From assembly GCF_900182915.1 (NCBI RefSeq), contig NZ_FXUG01000001.1, positions 496,001-560,000 of the forward strand: 64,000 nt of DNA. The letters are read 5' to 3'. Source of the DNA: Neorhodopirellula lusitana. GTDB taxonomy: Bacteria > Planctomycetota > Planctomycetia > Pirellulales > Pirellulaceae. Below, one piece after another: positions 9,662 through 19,614 of the stretch (positions are counted from its first letter, which is position 1; each line of letters opens with the position of its first letter). The translations under genes and the position numbers were made by a program. A model generated the notes under the pieces. That model made no database searches. It was not told the DNA's origin and worked only from the letters and a program-made list of their open reading frames with translations.

Positions 9662-10729
9662 ATGACTCCCAACGAATTCCTGCAAGCCGCGATCACCACG
9701 CCCAGCCCTTCTGGTTACGAAGAACCGATTCAAAGGTTGATTCGCCAGTACCTCGATCCGCATACCCAGGAAGTGTCGATTGACGTGCATGGCAATTTGA
9801 CCGCAACGGTAGGCGACCAGGCTGGACCGCGACTGATGTTGGCAGGGCACTGCGACCAGATCGGCATGTTGATTTCACATATTGATGACGATGGATTTCT
9901 GTACGCCCAAACAATCGGCGGTTGGGATCCACAACAGTTGGTCGGCCAGTCAATGACGATCTGGACCGCGGGTGGCCCGGTCGCGGCCGTGATCAGTCGC
10001 AAGCCGATTCACTTGTTGTCATCCAGCGAACGGGAACAGGTAGTCAAGCTGGAAGAGCTGTGGCTGGACATGGGAGCGACCAGTGCCGACGAAGCCAAAG
10101 CGGTCGTGCGTGTCGGTGATCCGGTCACTTTGGATTTGAAGTACCGGCCATTGTTGGGTGACCGCGTCAGCGGGCCCGGGATGGATAACAAGACCGGGAT
10201 GTGGACCGTCATGGAAGCGATCCGGCGATGTGCCGTTGAATTGAAGCAGCATCCCTTGGCGTGTCAGTTGCATAGTGTTGCGACCGTTCAAGAGGAGATC
10301 GGGCTTCGCGGTGCTAAAACGGCCGCCGCCCGGATTGATCCACACGTTGCGATCGCTGTCGATGTGACTCACGCGTCGGATTGTCCCACCATCGACAAGA
10401 ACCGCCAGGGCAACATCCGGCTCGGTGGTGGTCCCGTGATCTATCGTGGCCCCAACATCAACGCCAAGGTGGCTGCTCGGTTGATTGAATTGGCGGAAGC
10501 CAACGGGATCGATTATCAGCTCGCCGCGATCGGCCGGGCTGCTCCGAACGATTCCAATGCACTGCAGATTTCGGGTGCGGGAGTGGCGACGGGGTTGGTA
10601 GCGATCCCCAACCGATACATGCACTCCGCCGTGGAGACCATTTCGCTATCCGACATCGAGCAAATTGCCAAGCTGCTTACGCTTTTTGCCCAGAACCTGA
10701 CGTCCGATTGCGACTTCATTCCTGGGTGA
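9662..10729 (+). CDS. M42 family metallo-aminopeptidase (deblocking/glutamyl aminopeptidase-like)
   Basis: M42 enzymes are cytosolic di-metal peptidases, often tetrahedral dodecamers, that remove N-terminal residues from short peptides. The protein of 355 residues has the family's metal-binding set in order: AGHCDQIG (His), GMDNKTG (bridging Asp), QEEIGLRGA (catalytic and metal Glu), AVDVTHASD (Asp) and MHSAVET (His). The frame stays open upstream to 9563, but that leader is polar and unlike the family; MTPNEFLQAAITTPSPSGYE is the usual N-terminus, so I use ATG 9662. Some relatives were once annotated as endoglucanase M, which is not supported by the motifs. The gene stands alone, divergent from mcsA. 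All ligands are present, so it should be active. Confidence 0.9.
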   Translation: MTPNEFLQAAITTPSPSGYEEPIQRLIRQYLDPHTQEVSIDVHGNLTATVGDQAGPRLMLAGHCDQIGMLISHIDDDGFLYAQTIGGWDPQQLVGQSMTIWTAGGPVAAVISRKPIHLLSSSEREQVVKLEELWLDMGATSADEAKAVVRVGDPVTLDLKYRPLLGDRVSGPGMDNKTGMWTVMEAIRRCAVELKQHPLACQLHSVATVQEEIGLRGAKTAAARIDPHVAIAVDVTHASDCPTIDKNRQGNIRLGGGPVIYRGPNINAKVAARLIELAEANGIDYQLAAIGRAAPNDSNALQISGAGVATGLVAIPNRYMHSAVETISLSDIEQIAKLLTLFAQNLTSDCDFIPG

Positions 10730-10860
10730 AGATTTGATGAAGATGCGGCGCGAGTGCTGTGAATAGTCGAGGTGATTGCAGGGCCGTCTGGTTTTGAGCA
10801 TTGATTCCAAGTATTGCCTTGGAACAATCCGGGGGAACTCCCAATAGCTCCGAACTAAAC

Positions 10861-10866
10861 AGGTGA
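10861..10866 (+). promoter_or_regulatory. Shine-Dalgarno site that fixes a TTG start
   Basis: AGGTGA lies seven bases before TTG 10874. No in-frame ATG lies before the pilin-like hydrophobic stretch, so this site supports TTG as the real start of the first DUF1559 gene. Confidence 0.6.
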
Positions 10867-10873
10867 TAGTACC

Positions 10874-12100
10874 TTGCGACATTCTAAGAAACGTTCCAGT
10901 AGGGCGTCTCGCCTCGCCTTCACGCTGATTGAGATGTTGATCGTGATTTCGATCATCGGCATCCTCGCGTCACTCTTGTTGCCAGCCGTCTCGAAAGCCC
11001 GCGAATCGGCTCGAGCGGCGCAGTGCCAAAGCAACTTGAAACAGTTCGGCATCGCGTTGGTCAGTCACGCGACGACGGACCCGAAAGGCGCCTTTTGCTC
11101 CGGAGCGTTTGACCCTGAGCGTGATGGCGAGCCCACCGAAATCGGTTGGGTGGCGGACATGGTTCGCCGGGGCGTGCTGGCCAGTGAAATGAAATGCACC
11201 AGCAACCCCGCTCTGACCAGTTCGGCGATTGAGTACATGTTGTCGGCGGCGGATAGCGATTTTGCGACGAGCACCTGTGTCGACGCGCAGGGAAGTGAGC
11301 CTTATACGAGCGAAACGGGTTACACGATCACCAATGTCTCCCGCCAGATTGCGGGCGGTGCTATTGCGACGGGTTCCCAAGCTCGAAGCGACGTCGTGAC
11401 GCTGGAAATGCTGGAGAAGGGCTACGACACCAACTACGCCGCATCATGGTTCTTAACGCGAAGCGAAGTTCTCATTCAGTCGGGAGACGACGCAACGGAT
11501 GGCAATCTTGCCGCCAAAGATTCGGCTTGCCCTAGCGATAGCACTAAGTTGCTAAACGTGACACGTGGTCCCCTGACAGATCGCTATTTAGATAGTGGTC
11601 GAACCCCAGCGAACACGGTGCCGCTTCTGTGTGACGCGTCGTCGGTCGGGTTCTTGTCCAGCACGGTTGGTGAGTTGCAGTCGGGTACTGTTTACACGAC
11701 ATCGATCGTCGGTGGGCCTGTGTTGCACCGTGAAGAAGTTGACACCAATGGTGACGGTAGTGGCGACACGGATCTTGCGTCGGCAAGTCATTTAGATTCT
11801 GCGGTATTACTGGAGTATCCTGTTTTCCCATCTGCGACTGTGCGTGCGGGAACGACTGGCTGGCTGAAGACTTGGAGCGTTGATACTCGTCAGGACTATC
11901 GTGGCATGTCGCCGCTTCACAATGGCATTTGTCACGTCTTGATGGCCGACGGCAGCGTGCAGGGACTGGTTGACGAAAACAGCGATGGTTTCATCAACAA
12001 CGGCTTCCCAGTGCAGTCCGGATTGTGGACAGATGTGAATGTTGAAGCCCCGCCGCTAGCCCTGGCAAGCTACTACTCACTCCACAGTAAGGGTGAATGA
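10874..12100 (+). CDS. DUF1559 pilin-like secreted protein (first of two)
   Basis: DUF1559 proteins are abundant in planctomycetes; they have a type IV pilin-like N-terminus and a C-terminal domain of unknown role, and are thought to be exported. Residues about 16-40 carry the pilin-like stretch [20 protein letters not shown], followed by the family pattern in which [18 protein letters not shown] is recognisable. Residue -1 to the Phe is Ala, where pilins usually have Gly, so prepilin peptidase processing is uncertain. Near the C-terminus comes the family signature [17 protein letters not shown], then the acidic loop [12 protein letters not shown] second acidic loop, [11 protein letters not shown], resembles a calcium-binding loop. 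The protein of 408 residues is a paralogue of the next gene. TTG start is supported by an AGGTGA site. Confidence 0.88.
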   Translation: MRHSKKRSSRASRLAFTLIEMLIVISIIGILASLLLPAVSKARESARAAQCQSNLKQFGIALVSHATTDPKGAFCSGAFDPERDGEPTEIGWVADMVRRGVLASEMKCTSNPALTSSAIEYMLSAADSDFATSTCVDAQGSEPYTSETGYTITNVSRQIAGGAIATGSQARSDVVTLEMLEKGYDTNYAASWFLTRSEVLIQSGDDATDGNLAAKDSACPSDSTKLLNVTRGPLTDRYLDSGRTPANTVPLLCDASSVGFLSSTVGELQSGTVYTTSIVGGPVLHREEVDTNGDGSGDTDLASASHLDSAVLLEYPVFPSATVRAGTTGWLKTWSVDTRQDYRGMSPLHNGICHVLMADGSVQGLVDENSDGFINNGFPVQSGLWTDVNVEAPPLALASYYSLHSKGE

Positions 12101-12553
12101 TTCAGGTTGCATGAATGCTTGATGAATCCCCCTCTTTCGGACTTTTGTTCCTCGCGAGTTCAGGTAGAACACGCTCATCCAAGCAGGACATCCAAACAAG
12201 GCACTCAAGTTTGCTTGAGGCCAGGAAGATAGAGCGTCCGTTTCCTCGTTTCATGCCTAAGAACGCAAGGAGGTATTGAACCCTTTCCATAGACCGTTCC
12301 CCTACAAGGAAAAGTCATCACCCGGTCGGCAAACCGGAACCCCGATGGCGAGTCGACGATGATGAGGCACCATCCCATCAACGTCTCAAACTTCAAGCAA
12401 AAAAGAACCATGACGTGTCGCTTGCGATCATCCACTGCCATGGATGAAAGCAATACAGCGCGACACGCCACTAGGTTCAAGACCATCACCAAATCTTAAC
12501 AAAAAACCTGTGGCTCATGTCTGAGTCACAAGAAATTTCACAAGGAAATCACA
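12101..12553. other. Intergenic region between the two DUF1559 genes
   Basis: About 450 bases without a convincing gene. The minus-strand open frames give no recognisable protein. The last part is A/T-rich and ends in CACAAGGAAATCACA before ATG 12554, where AAGGA may act as a weak ribosome binding site. The length suggests that the second DUF1559 gene has its own promoter. No stem-loop with a T-tract stands out. Confidence 0.45.
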
Positions 12554-13873
<1,320 letters not shown>

Positions 13874-13977
13874 GTCGTTTAGACAGTCTTGACTTAGTTT
13901 GCACTGAGTCCAAATGTTCAGCTTCTGCGGTCCACTTCGGGCTGCGGAGGTTTTTTACAATCCGAATTTTGATTGCC

Positions 13978-15210
13978 ATGAAATCTAACCTGCTGAAATT
14001 TGCGTCGTTTCCCGTGGCCGTCATCGGTTTTATCACCGTTGCCGGAGCATTCACGCAAGTCGTGGAATACAAACCCTACGGTGTTCCCGACATCCGAAGA
14101 GAAGAGTACGAGGCGAAGGTAGCCCTGATTCACGAGCAGGAGCAGATCCTGTCCGGTGAAGTTAAATCGGCAGGCCTGCCGGTTGCCGTTGCTGATCATG
14201 CGAATCACGACTTTGGAATGATCGACCCTCATACTACTGCGTATCATGCATTCAAGATTGCCAACCACGGCGAAGGGCCGCTGACCCTCGAGGTAACCGG
14301 CACTAGTTGCAAGTGCACTGTGGGCGAATTGACCAACAACCTTCTTCCGCCTGGGGCGGAAACAACAGTGACGATGGAATGGAACACGGGATACCAGGCT
14401 GAGCATTACCAGCAAACCGCCACGGTGGTCACGAACGATCCGTTGCGCAAGGAAATCGAACTAACCGTTGAAGGCGAAGTAAGGGCTGAACTGATCATCC
14501 CAGGGTCCGTTTCGCTTCAGGCTCCCAAACTGGGCAGTCTAGCCACGGGCCAGTTCGTGATGTTCAGCCAATTGTGGGACGATTTCACTGTCATGGAAAT
14601 CAAGTCTAGCGATCCAGAAGTCGGTTTGAATTGGGATGTGGTCCCATTGGAAAAAGATGCCCCAGAATTGATCGACAAATATCCCAAGTCCGCCCTCGGA
14701 GTGAAACTTTCGCTGCCACGTAGCCGATATGGGCAGTTCAGCGGTGCCTTCAACGTGACAATTTGCCCAGGAAATGGGGCGGAAGAAATCACACGAGAAA
14801 TTGCGTACACCGGACGAGTGCGTCCACCGATTTCTTTCCAGCACCCAGAGCTGCGTCAAGATAGCGGGCTTGAAATTGGATCCCTGACGGCAGGCCAAGA
14901 ATACAACTATCACATCGTTGTGCGAGTTCGCAATTTAGAGAATCGCCAGATAGAAGTACTGGACGTTAAGCCGAAGGAGCTTCAGGCAACTATGAAACCT
15001 CTTTCGATCCCAGGTAGCTATCGCTTGACATTGGCGATCCCAAAAGACTGTCCCATGGTAATGTTCAACCAAGATAAAGATCAGGGTTTCGTTCAAGTTG
15101 GCGATCCTAATGATAGAGGATTTTCAAATTGGTTCCCTGTGAATGGTGCTGTTGTAAAGATCGATTCGACTTGCCTAAAGCCTATGCGTGAAACGCTATT
15201 CGGCTATTGA
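13978..15210 (+). CDS. DUF1573 protein, secreted or membrane-anchored
   Basis: A 410-residue protein with an N-terminal hydrophobic segment (about residues 5-25) that should act as signal peptide or anchor. Residues about 70-155 match DUF1573, an immunoglobulin-like fold related to ASPM/SPD-2/Hydin domains: DFGMIDPHTTAYHAFKIANH, then the signature TGTSCKCTVGEL and a closing stretch with TVVTNDP. The rest (about 155-410) is beta-rich and may hold further Ig-like modules. The role of DUF1573 in planctomycetes is not known; periplasmic or surface binding is plausible. The frame is open from TTG 13969, but ATG 13978 gives a normal start. A GGAGG at 13946-13950 is too distant to serve as its ribosome site. 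Confidence 0.85.
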   Translation: MKSNLLKFASFPVAVIGFITVAGAFTQVVEYKPYGVPDIRREEYEAKVALIHEQEQILSGEVKSAGLPVAVADHANHDFGMIDPHTTAYHAFKIANHGEGPLTLEVTGTSCKCTVGELTNNLLPPGAETTVTMEWNTGYQAEHYQQTATVVTNDPLRKEIELTVEGEVRAELIIPGSVSLQAPKLGSLATGQFVMFSQLWDDFTVMEIKSSDPEVGLNWDVVPLEKDAPELIDKYPKSALGVKLSLPRSRYGQFSGAFNVTICPGNGAEEITREIAYTGRVRPPISFQHPELRQDSGLEIGSLTAGQEYNYHIVVRVRNLENRQIEVLDVKPKELQATMKPLSIPGSYRLTLAIPKDCPMVMFNQDKDQGFVQVGDPNDRGFSNWFPVNGAVVKIDSTCLKPMRETLFGY

Positions 15211-15624
15211 CGAAGAAGGCGAGTGCGAGATGAAGCCCGGTGATATCGTTTTGGGATTTTTTATCATCAATGGATGAGAATGGCTCGAAAACGATTAAGT
15301 AATTGCGAGTTGCCAATTCAAAAATCGTCCGCTTGTTTCGTGCCAAATGGGTCATCGGATTGGTCTAAGCCGATTTTTCTGATCGGGCGGGGATCAGTAG
15401 CCAACCCGCATTGCGAAGCTGCTCTAGGAATGAGTTAAGACCATCTTTCAGAGAACTGAGATCGTCTTTCAGCTTGCGATGATTCCATCGATGCAAGGAG
15501 AGGACGAAGAGGCTGAAAAGCTGTTCCAAGAAGCCTTGGCTGGTCACGAGGGAATTCGCGATAGCGTCCAGGCCGTCTACGCCGAACACAAGGGGCGATT
15601 GTGAGGTTGTGCGCGACGCCGCGG
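15211..15624. other. Convergent intergenic region after the DUF1573 gene
   Basis: About 410 bases between convergent genes. A 41-codon plus-strand frame (ATG 15479 to TGA 15604) reads MIPSMQGEDEEAEKLF and onward as an amphipathic acidic peptide; an opposing 74-codon minus frame covers the same bases. Neither is recognisable; the former could be a remnant of a TPR-like gene. A T-rich tract (GGGATTTTTTATCATC, about 15253) could belong to a transcript end, but its stem is weak. Confidence 0.4.
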
Positions 15625-16587
15625 TTAGAAATGCTGCGAAAGTAGTCGCTGAAGTACTGCACTCGAACTAGACAAGTCCGAAGCGATTGGAGTAGACAGA
15701 GCCAGTGAAATTGAACCGTCGCCTCGGATTATCATGGATTGTTTGTGCAGGCCGGCGATGGAGCTTGCGATATAGGCATCGGCTTGGTCTGGTCCAGGGT
15801 CATGGCCACCAATCTGAATCTTGGCCGGAGCGGCGTGGGTGCTGATTGGTGTGCCGAGTCGAACGTCGACCGAAATATCTTGGCTGTCGCCGGGGATGTG
15901 ATTGCGAGTCCATAGGCTGACGCTGCGAAGAGTGGCGGCTGCGTCCATCGTGAGTGTTGTCGCCCGGGCAGTTTCATTGCGTAGCCTGGTTAGACGCGAC
16001 ACCATGGTCGATGAAATAGCCTCTTCGCCGGTTAGGAACGCGCCCGGACCGATTAACAGGCTCGCATAAGAAGAGTCCTGCCACAATTCCTGCGGATTTG
16101 ATGCGATGGCCGCTAGTTGTTCCGCCGAAATGGATTGTTGGCGAATTACGTGGGGTGACGCAGCGGAATTGAGGCGTAGCTTTTGGGCAATCCGAGGATA
16201 GGCTTGTTCGGCGTTGCCGATTAGCCAGATCAAATCACTGCGTGTTGCGACTTCGGCGAGCGTTGCGGCGATCATTCCGTCTCGGCTGGCTGATTGCAGC
16301 ATCGCTTCGACTGACGGATCGGACTCAATCGCCAGGTCGATTTGGCTGCTGGCTTGCAAGTCCAGCAGCGATCGAGCGGTCACCAAATCGGCTCCCGTGG
16401 TGACTACTTGCCAAGGACGTTTCGGCAGCGAAGCCAATACCGAGTCCGTGTCACCACGATCGGAAGACATCGTGAATTGGCTGGCAATTTCACAGCCGTC
16501 AACCATCAGTTGGCCGCTGGAATTGACGATGACATCATCGCACGCCAAGGGGCAAAGCGGACAGACGATTCTGGCTTCTTCGGTCAT
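15625..16587 (-). CDS. fhcB: Formylmethanofuran dehydrogenase subunit B-like protein (FhcB/FwdB)
   Basis: In planctomycetes and methylotrophs the Fhc complex works in the tetrahydromethanopterin-linked C1 pathway, converting formyl-H4MPT to formate; FhcB is a paralogue of the molybdopterin subunit FwdB. The protein begins MTEEARIVCPLCPLACDDV, matching the family's N-terminal Cys-rich motif (CxxCxxxCDD). The 320 residues are short compared with roughly 400 or more for archaeal FwdB, fitting the bacterial form that has lost cofactor-binding parts. The open frame extends upstream inside hemD-hemE, but that part is Arg/Pro-rich shadow sequence. ATG 16587 overlaps the hemE TAA by one base (TAATG), so the two are probably coupled. 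No other fhc or mch gene is in the window. Recognition rests mainly on the N-terminal motif. Confidence 0.72.
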   Translation of the reverse strand: MTEEARIVCPLCPLACDDVIVNSSGQLMVDGCEIASQFTMSSDRGDTDSVLASLPKRPWQVVTTGADLVTARSLLDLQASSQIDLAIESDPSVEAMLQSASRDGMIAATLAEVATRSDLIWLIGNAEQAYPRIAQKLRLNSAASPHVIRQQSISAEQLAAIASNPQELWQDSSYASLLIGPGAFLTGEEAISSTMVSRLTRLRNETARATTLTMDAAATLRSVSLWTRNHIPGDSQDISVDVRLGTPISTHAAPAKIQIGGHDPGPDQADAYIASSIAGLHKQSMIIRGDGSISLALSTPIASDLSSSSAVLQRLLSQHF

Positions 16588-18533
16588 TACGAACGCACTG
16601 ACAGTTCTTGGACGGCTTTGACCAGTTCGATCGCGTTTTCGACTGGGGTGGTTTGCATGACTCCGTGGCCGAGATTGAAGATGTGTCCGGGGCGGCCGGC
16701 GGCTTGGTCGAGGACGTCTTGGGCGGCGGCGCGGATGGTTGGTTTGTCGGTTAGGAGCACGGTGGGGTCGAGGTTGCCTTGAACGGAGATGTCGTGGCCG
16801 ACTCGTTTCCATGCCGAGGCAAGGTCGATTCGCCAATCGATGCCGACGACGGTGCGGCCGTCACCACGAAGGAGCGGTAGTAGTTCGGGGTTTCCGGTGG
16901 CGAAGTTGATCAGTGGCACTCCGGGAGTGACGCCGGCAATGATCCGCTGCATCCAAGGCAAGACGAACCGCGTGTAGTCGGCCGCTGACAGGCAGCCAGC
17001 CCAGCTATCGAACAGCTGCACGCATTGTGCACCCGCAGTGATTTGCTCATTCAGGTACACGATGATCGCGTCGGTGAGCCGGTCCATTAGCTCAGCCCAG
17101 CCGCCGTCGTTGGCTCGCATTAATTGCTTGGTTGCCGCGTATTGTTTGCTGCCGCCGCCTTCGATCGCGTAGCTGGCCAGTGTGAACGGAGCACCGGCGA
17201 AGCCGATCAGGGGAATTCCTTCGGGCAAGTCCTTGCGAGTTTGCGAAACGGTCTCGTAGACGAAGCCCAGGTCTTGTGGGTTGTCCAGAGCCTTCACGCG
17301 GTCCATGTCTTTGGCAACACGAACGGGGTTGTGGATCACGGGACCGTCACCTTTGACGAACTCCAGATCGAACCCCATCGGGACCAAGATTGGCAACAGG
17401 TCCGAAAAGATGATTGCTGCATCAACGCCAAGACGGTCGACGGCGGTGCACATCACTTCGCTGCAAAGCTTAGGGTTGGCACACAATTCCAAAAACGTTT
17501 GTTGGGAGCGAACGTCCCGGTACTCTTGCATGTAGCGGCCGGCTTGCCGCATGAGCCACACGGGTGTCCGTTCGGTCGCTTCGCCGCGACAGGCTTTCAT
17601 GAACAGGCTGGACTGGGAGGGGTGGTCGTCGATGGAAGGCAAGGGTGTTCTCTGGACGTCGGATGCGTTGGTGTAAATTCGGTGGTGAGGTGTGGCCTGG
17701 GTACGGCGTTGGGCGACCAGGTCGGCTGAGTCGCGGGCGGCTTCACTGACAAGGTGTCCCATTTTGGGGTGGGAAGGTTCCATGTCGACATGCAGATCGC
17801 TTTCCCGCAGCATGTCGCTGGTGGTTGGTCCAATCGACGCGATGGCGGTTCGCCGCAGGCCTTCGCGAAGGGCATCGGTCAGGTTCAGTGAGTCGGCCAT
17901 GCGAAACAGGTTGACGACTTGGTGAGCGCTGGTGAAGAGCAATAGGTCTCGGTTGCCCGCGGCGAGTTCTTTGACGTTTTCTTCCAGCGGCGAGGTGTCC
18001 TCGGGGTATTCCCAGCCATAGACCCGCACGGGCTCGGGGATCGCGCCGCGTGCTTCCAGGCCGGCGATCAGGGAGGCGTTGGTGACGCCGTATTCCTGGA
18101 TGCCGACGACTTGGTTGGCGATCGGCACGCCCTCGTCAATCGTGGTCAGTAATTCTCGCCAGGTATTTGGCTCGGGAACGCGGTGCGTGGGTTTGAGTCC
18201 GAATTCCTTCATTACGGCGGCCGGTTTGGGGCCGCGGCAGATCGTGGTGATGTCGCTAAGGGCGTCAAGGAACCGCTGTTGATCTACGTGTTTTTCGGTC
18301 GTTTTCAATAGATAGCGAAAACCGACACCCGTCATCAGGATCATGATCGGGATTTCGCCGGTGATCACGCGATAGGCGAAATCGATTGCCGGGCGATTGG
18401 GCTCAATGGGCACCTCTCGCATCGAGGGGCTAACGCAGGCCTGGCCACCGAACTTGGTGATCATGCGAGCCATGTCATCGGCTCGGCGGCTTTCGAGCGA
18501 GGCGACTCGCAGTCCGTTGAAGTTTTGCGTCAT
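16587..18533 (-). CDS. hemE: Uroporphyrinogen-III synthase / uroporphyrinogen decarboxylase fusion
   Basis: One 648-residue protein joins two consecutive steps of haem synthesis. Residues about 1-270 resemble HemD, the cyclase making uroporphyrinogen III: VASLESRRADDMARMITKFG, MTGVGFRYLL and a late LLLFTSAHQVVNLF. Residues about 310-648 are HemE, which decarboxylates uroporphyrinogen III to coproporphyrinogen III, with both signatures PVWLMRQAGRYMQEYR and GFAGAPFTLASYAIEGGGSK, and NLGHGVMQTTPVENA near the end. A linker of about 40 residues separates them. The frame is open from a TTG at 18539, but ATG 18533 is a better start. The gene is coupled to the fhcB-like gene downstream and divergent from trmB. 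Channelling between the two active sites is an inference. Confidence 0.93.
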   Translation of the reverse strand: MTQNFNGLRVASLESRRADDMARMITKFGGQACVSPSMREVPIEPNRPAIDFAYRVITGEIPIMILMTGVGFRYLLKTTEKHVDQQRFLDALSDITTICRGPKPAAVMKEFGLKPTHRVPEPNTWRELLTTIDEGVPIANQVVGIQEYGVTNASLIAGLEARGAIPEPVRVYGWEYPEDTSPLEENVKELAAGNRDLLLFTSAHQVVNLFRMADSLNLTDALREGLRRTAIASIGPTTSDMLRESDLHVDMEPSHPKMGHLVSEAARDSADLVAQRRTQATPHHRIYTNASDVQRTPLPSIDDHPSQSSLFMKACRGEATERTPVWLMRQAGRYMQEYRDVRSQQTFLELCANPKLCSEVMCTAVDRLGVDAAIIFSDLLPILVPMGFDLEFVKGDGPVIHNPVRVAKDMDRVKALDNPQDLGFVYETVSQTRKDLPEGIPLIGFAGAPFTLASYAIEGGGSKQYAATKQLMRANDGGWAELMDRLTDAIIVYLNEQITAGAQCVQLFDSWAGCLSAADYTRFVLPWMQRIIAGVTPGVPLINFATGNPELLPLLRGDGRTVVGIDWRIDLASAWKRVGHDISVQGNLDPTVLLTDKPTIRAAAQDVLDQAAGRPGHIFNLGHGVMQTTPVENAIELVKAVQELSVRS

Positions 18534-18702
18534 GGCCAATTAGGATCGATGGGGGGGCAGGTTGTAGGAGAATGCAGCGACGAGCCGAATCGACGATTGT
18601 AGAGAATTTCTGCCGCGTTACGATGAGGCCCGAAAACGACCGAGGCCGATGTCCTCAATCCCAGAGCTGTTTTTGATCAGCTCGCCGTAAAAAGCCGATT
18701 CC

Positions 18703-19467
18703 ATGCCCCGCGCCTCGCTCCGCCGTCCCAACCCGAACCTCGACCTGACTCCGTTTTTGAAGGAACCGGAGTCGTTGCCGGAAATAATTTCCAGTCAAAC
18801 GCTGTTCGGAAACGACAAACCGCTCGAGATCGAGGTGGGCAGCGGCAAAGGGCTGTTCATTCAGACCGAATCGGCTCGCCGCCCCGAGCACAATTACTTT
18901 GGAATCGAAATCGCTCGGAAATACGCCGCCCACTGTGCCGCTCGATTGGCTCGCCGGGAACGAACCAATGCGATGATGTTGGCTGGTGACGCGACACCGT
19001 TGTTCGCACCCTTCCAAACCGCTTCGAATTTCCAGAATAACTCGTTCGATGAGGCAACGGCCACGCCGATCGACGGACCGCCTCGAATTGCGTCGGGGTC
19101 GCTGGAGGCCGTGCACGTTTACTTTCCCGATCCATGGTGGAAAAAGCGGCATCGCAAACGACGTGTGCTCAGCGAAGCAAATATTCGGCAGTTCAGCCGC
19201 GCATTGAAAGTGGGCGGGCGTCTGCATTTCTGGACGGATGTGCTGGATTATTTTGAACTAACGATTGAGTTGATCGCTGAGCTCGCCCCTGAACTTGGTG
19301 TGCCGCTTCCTGAAACTCAAAGAGATTCGGAACACGACCTCGACTATCACACGCACTTCGAACGGCGTAGTCGCAAGTTCGGTATCCCTGTGTACAGGGT
19401 GTGTTACCGAAAGCGATCGGACTCCAAGGTCGTGCCGGTTGGGACCCCGTCGCACGCGTCGGTTTGA
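18703..19467 (+). CDS. trmB: tRNA (guanine-N7-)-methyltransferase
   Basis: TrmB methylates G46 in the variable loop of tRNA using S-adenosylmethionine. The 254-residue protein has the SAM-binding motif I IEVGSGKGLFI (about residue 44), a conserved NYFGIEIARKYA, and the family signature VYFPDPWWKKRHRKRRVL near residue 140. A C-terminal LHFWTDVLDYFE supports the call. There is a roughly 20-residue insert before the signature (residues about 100-125) compared with the compact E. coli enzyme. ATG 18703 lies about 170 bases from the divergent hemD-hemE start. All catalytic signature elements are intact. Confidence 0.93.
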   Translation: MPRASLRRPNPNLDLTPFLKEPESLPEIISSQTLFGNDKPLEIEVGSGKGLFIQTESARRPEHNYFGIEIARKYAAHCAARLARRERTNAMMLAGDATPLFAPFQTASNFQNNSFDEATATPIDGPPRIASGSLEAVHVYFPDPWWKKRHRKRRVLSEANIRQFSRALKVGGRLHFWTDVLDYFELTIELIAELAPELGVPLPETQRDSEHDLDYHTHFERRSRKFGIPVYRVCYRKRSDSKVVPVGTPSHASV

Positions 19468-19614
19468 AGTCAAGCTGGTGCAGCTTTCGATGACGGATCA
19501 TGGTCATCGTGAAGGTTGTTAACGTTCATGCAAAATTCACTAGTGCAACGGTTTCGTTGGCTGAGTGGATGCGTCACGCTACCGCAAGAATGATTCTTTC
19601 GTAGTGAGTAATGC

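Noticed and set aside
15625-16836. Longer start for the fhcB-like gene, adding about 83 Arg/Pro-rich residues
   Set aside because: The addition lies within the hemE coding sequence and is a shadow; the family starts at the Cys-rich motif right after ATG 16587.
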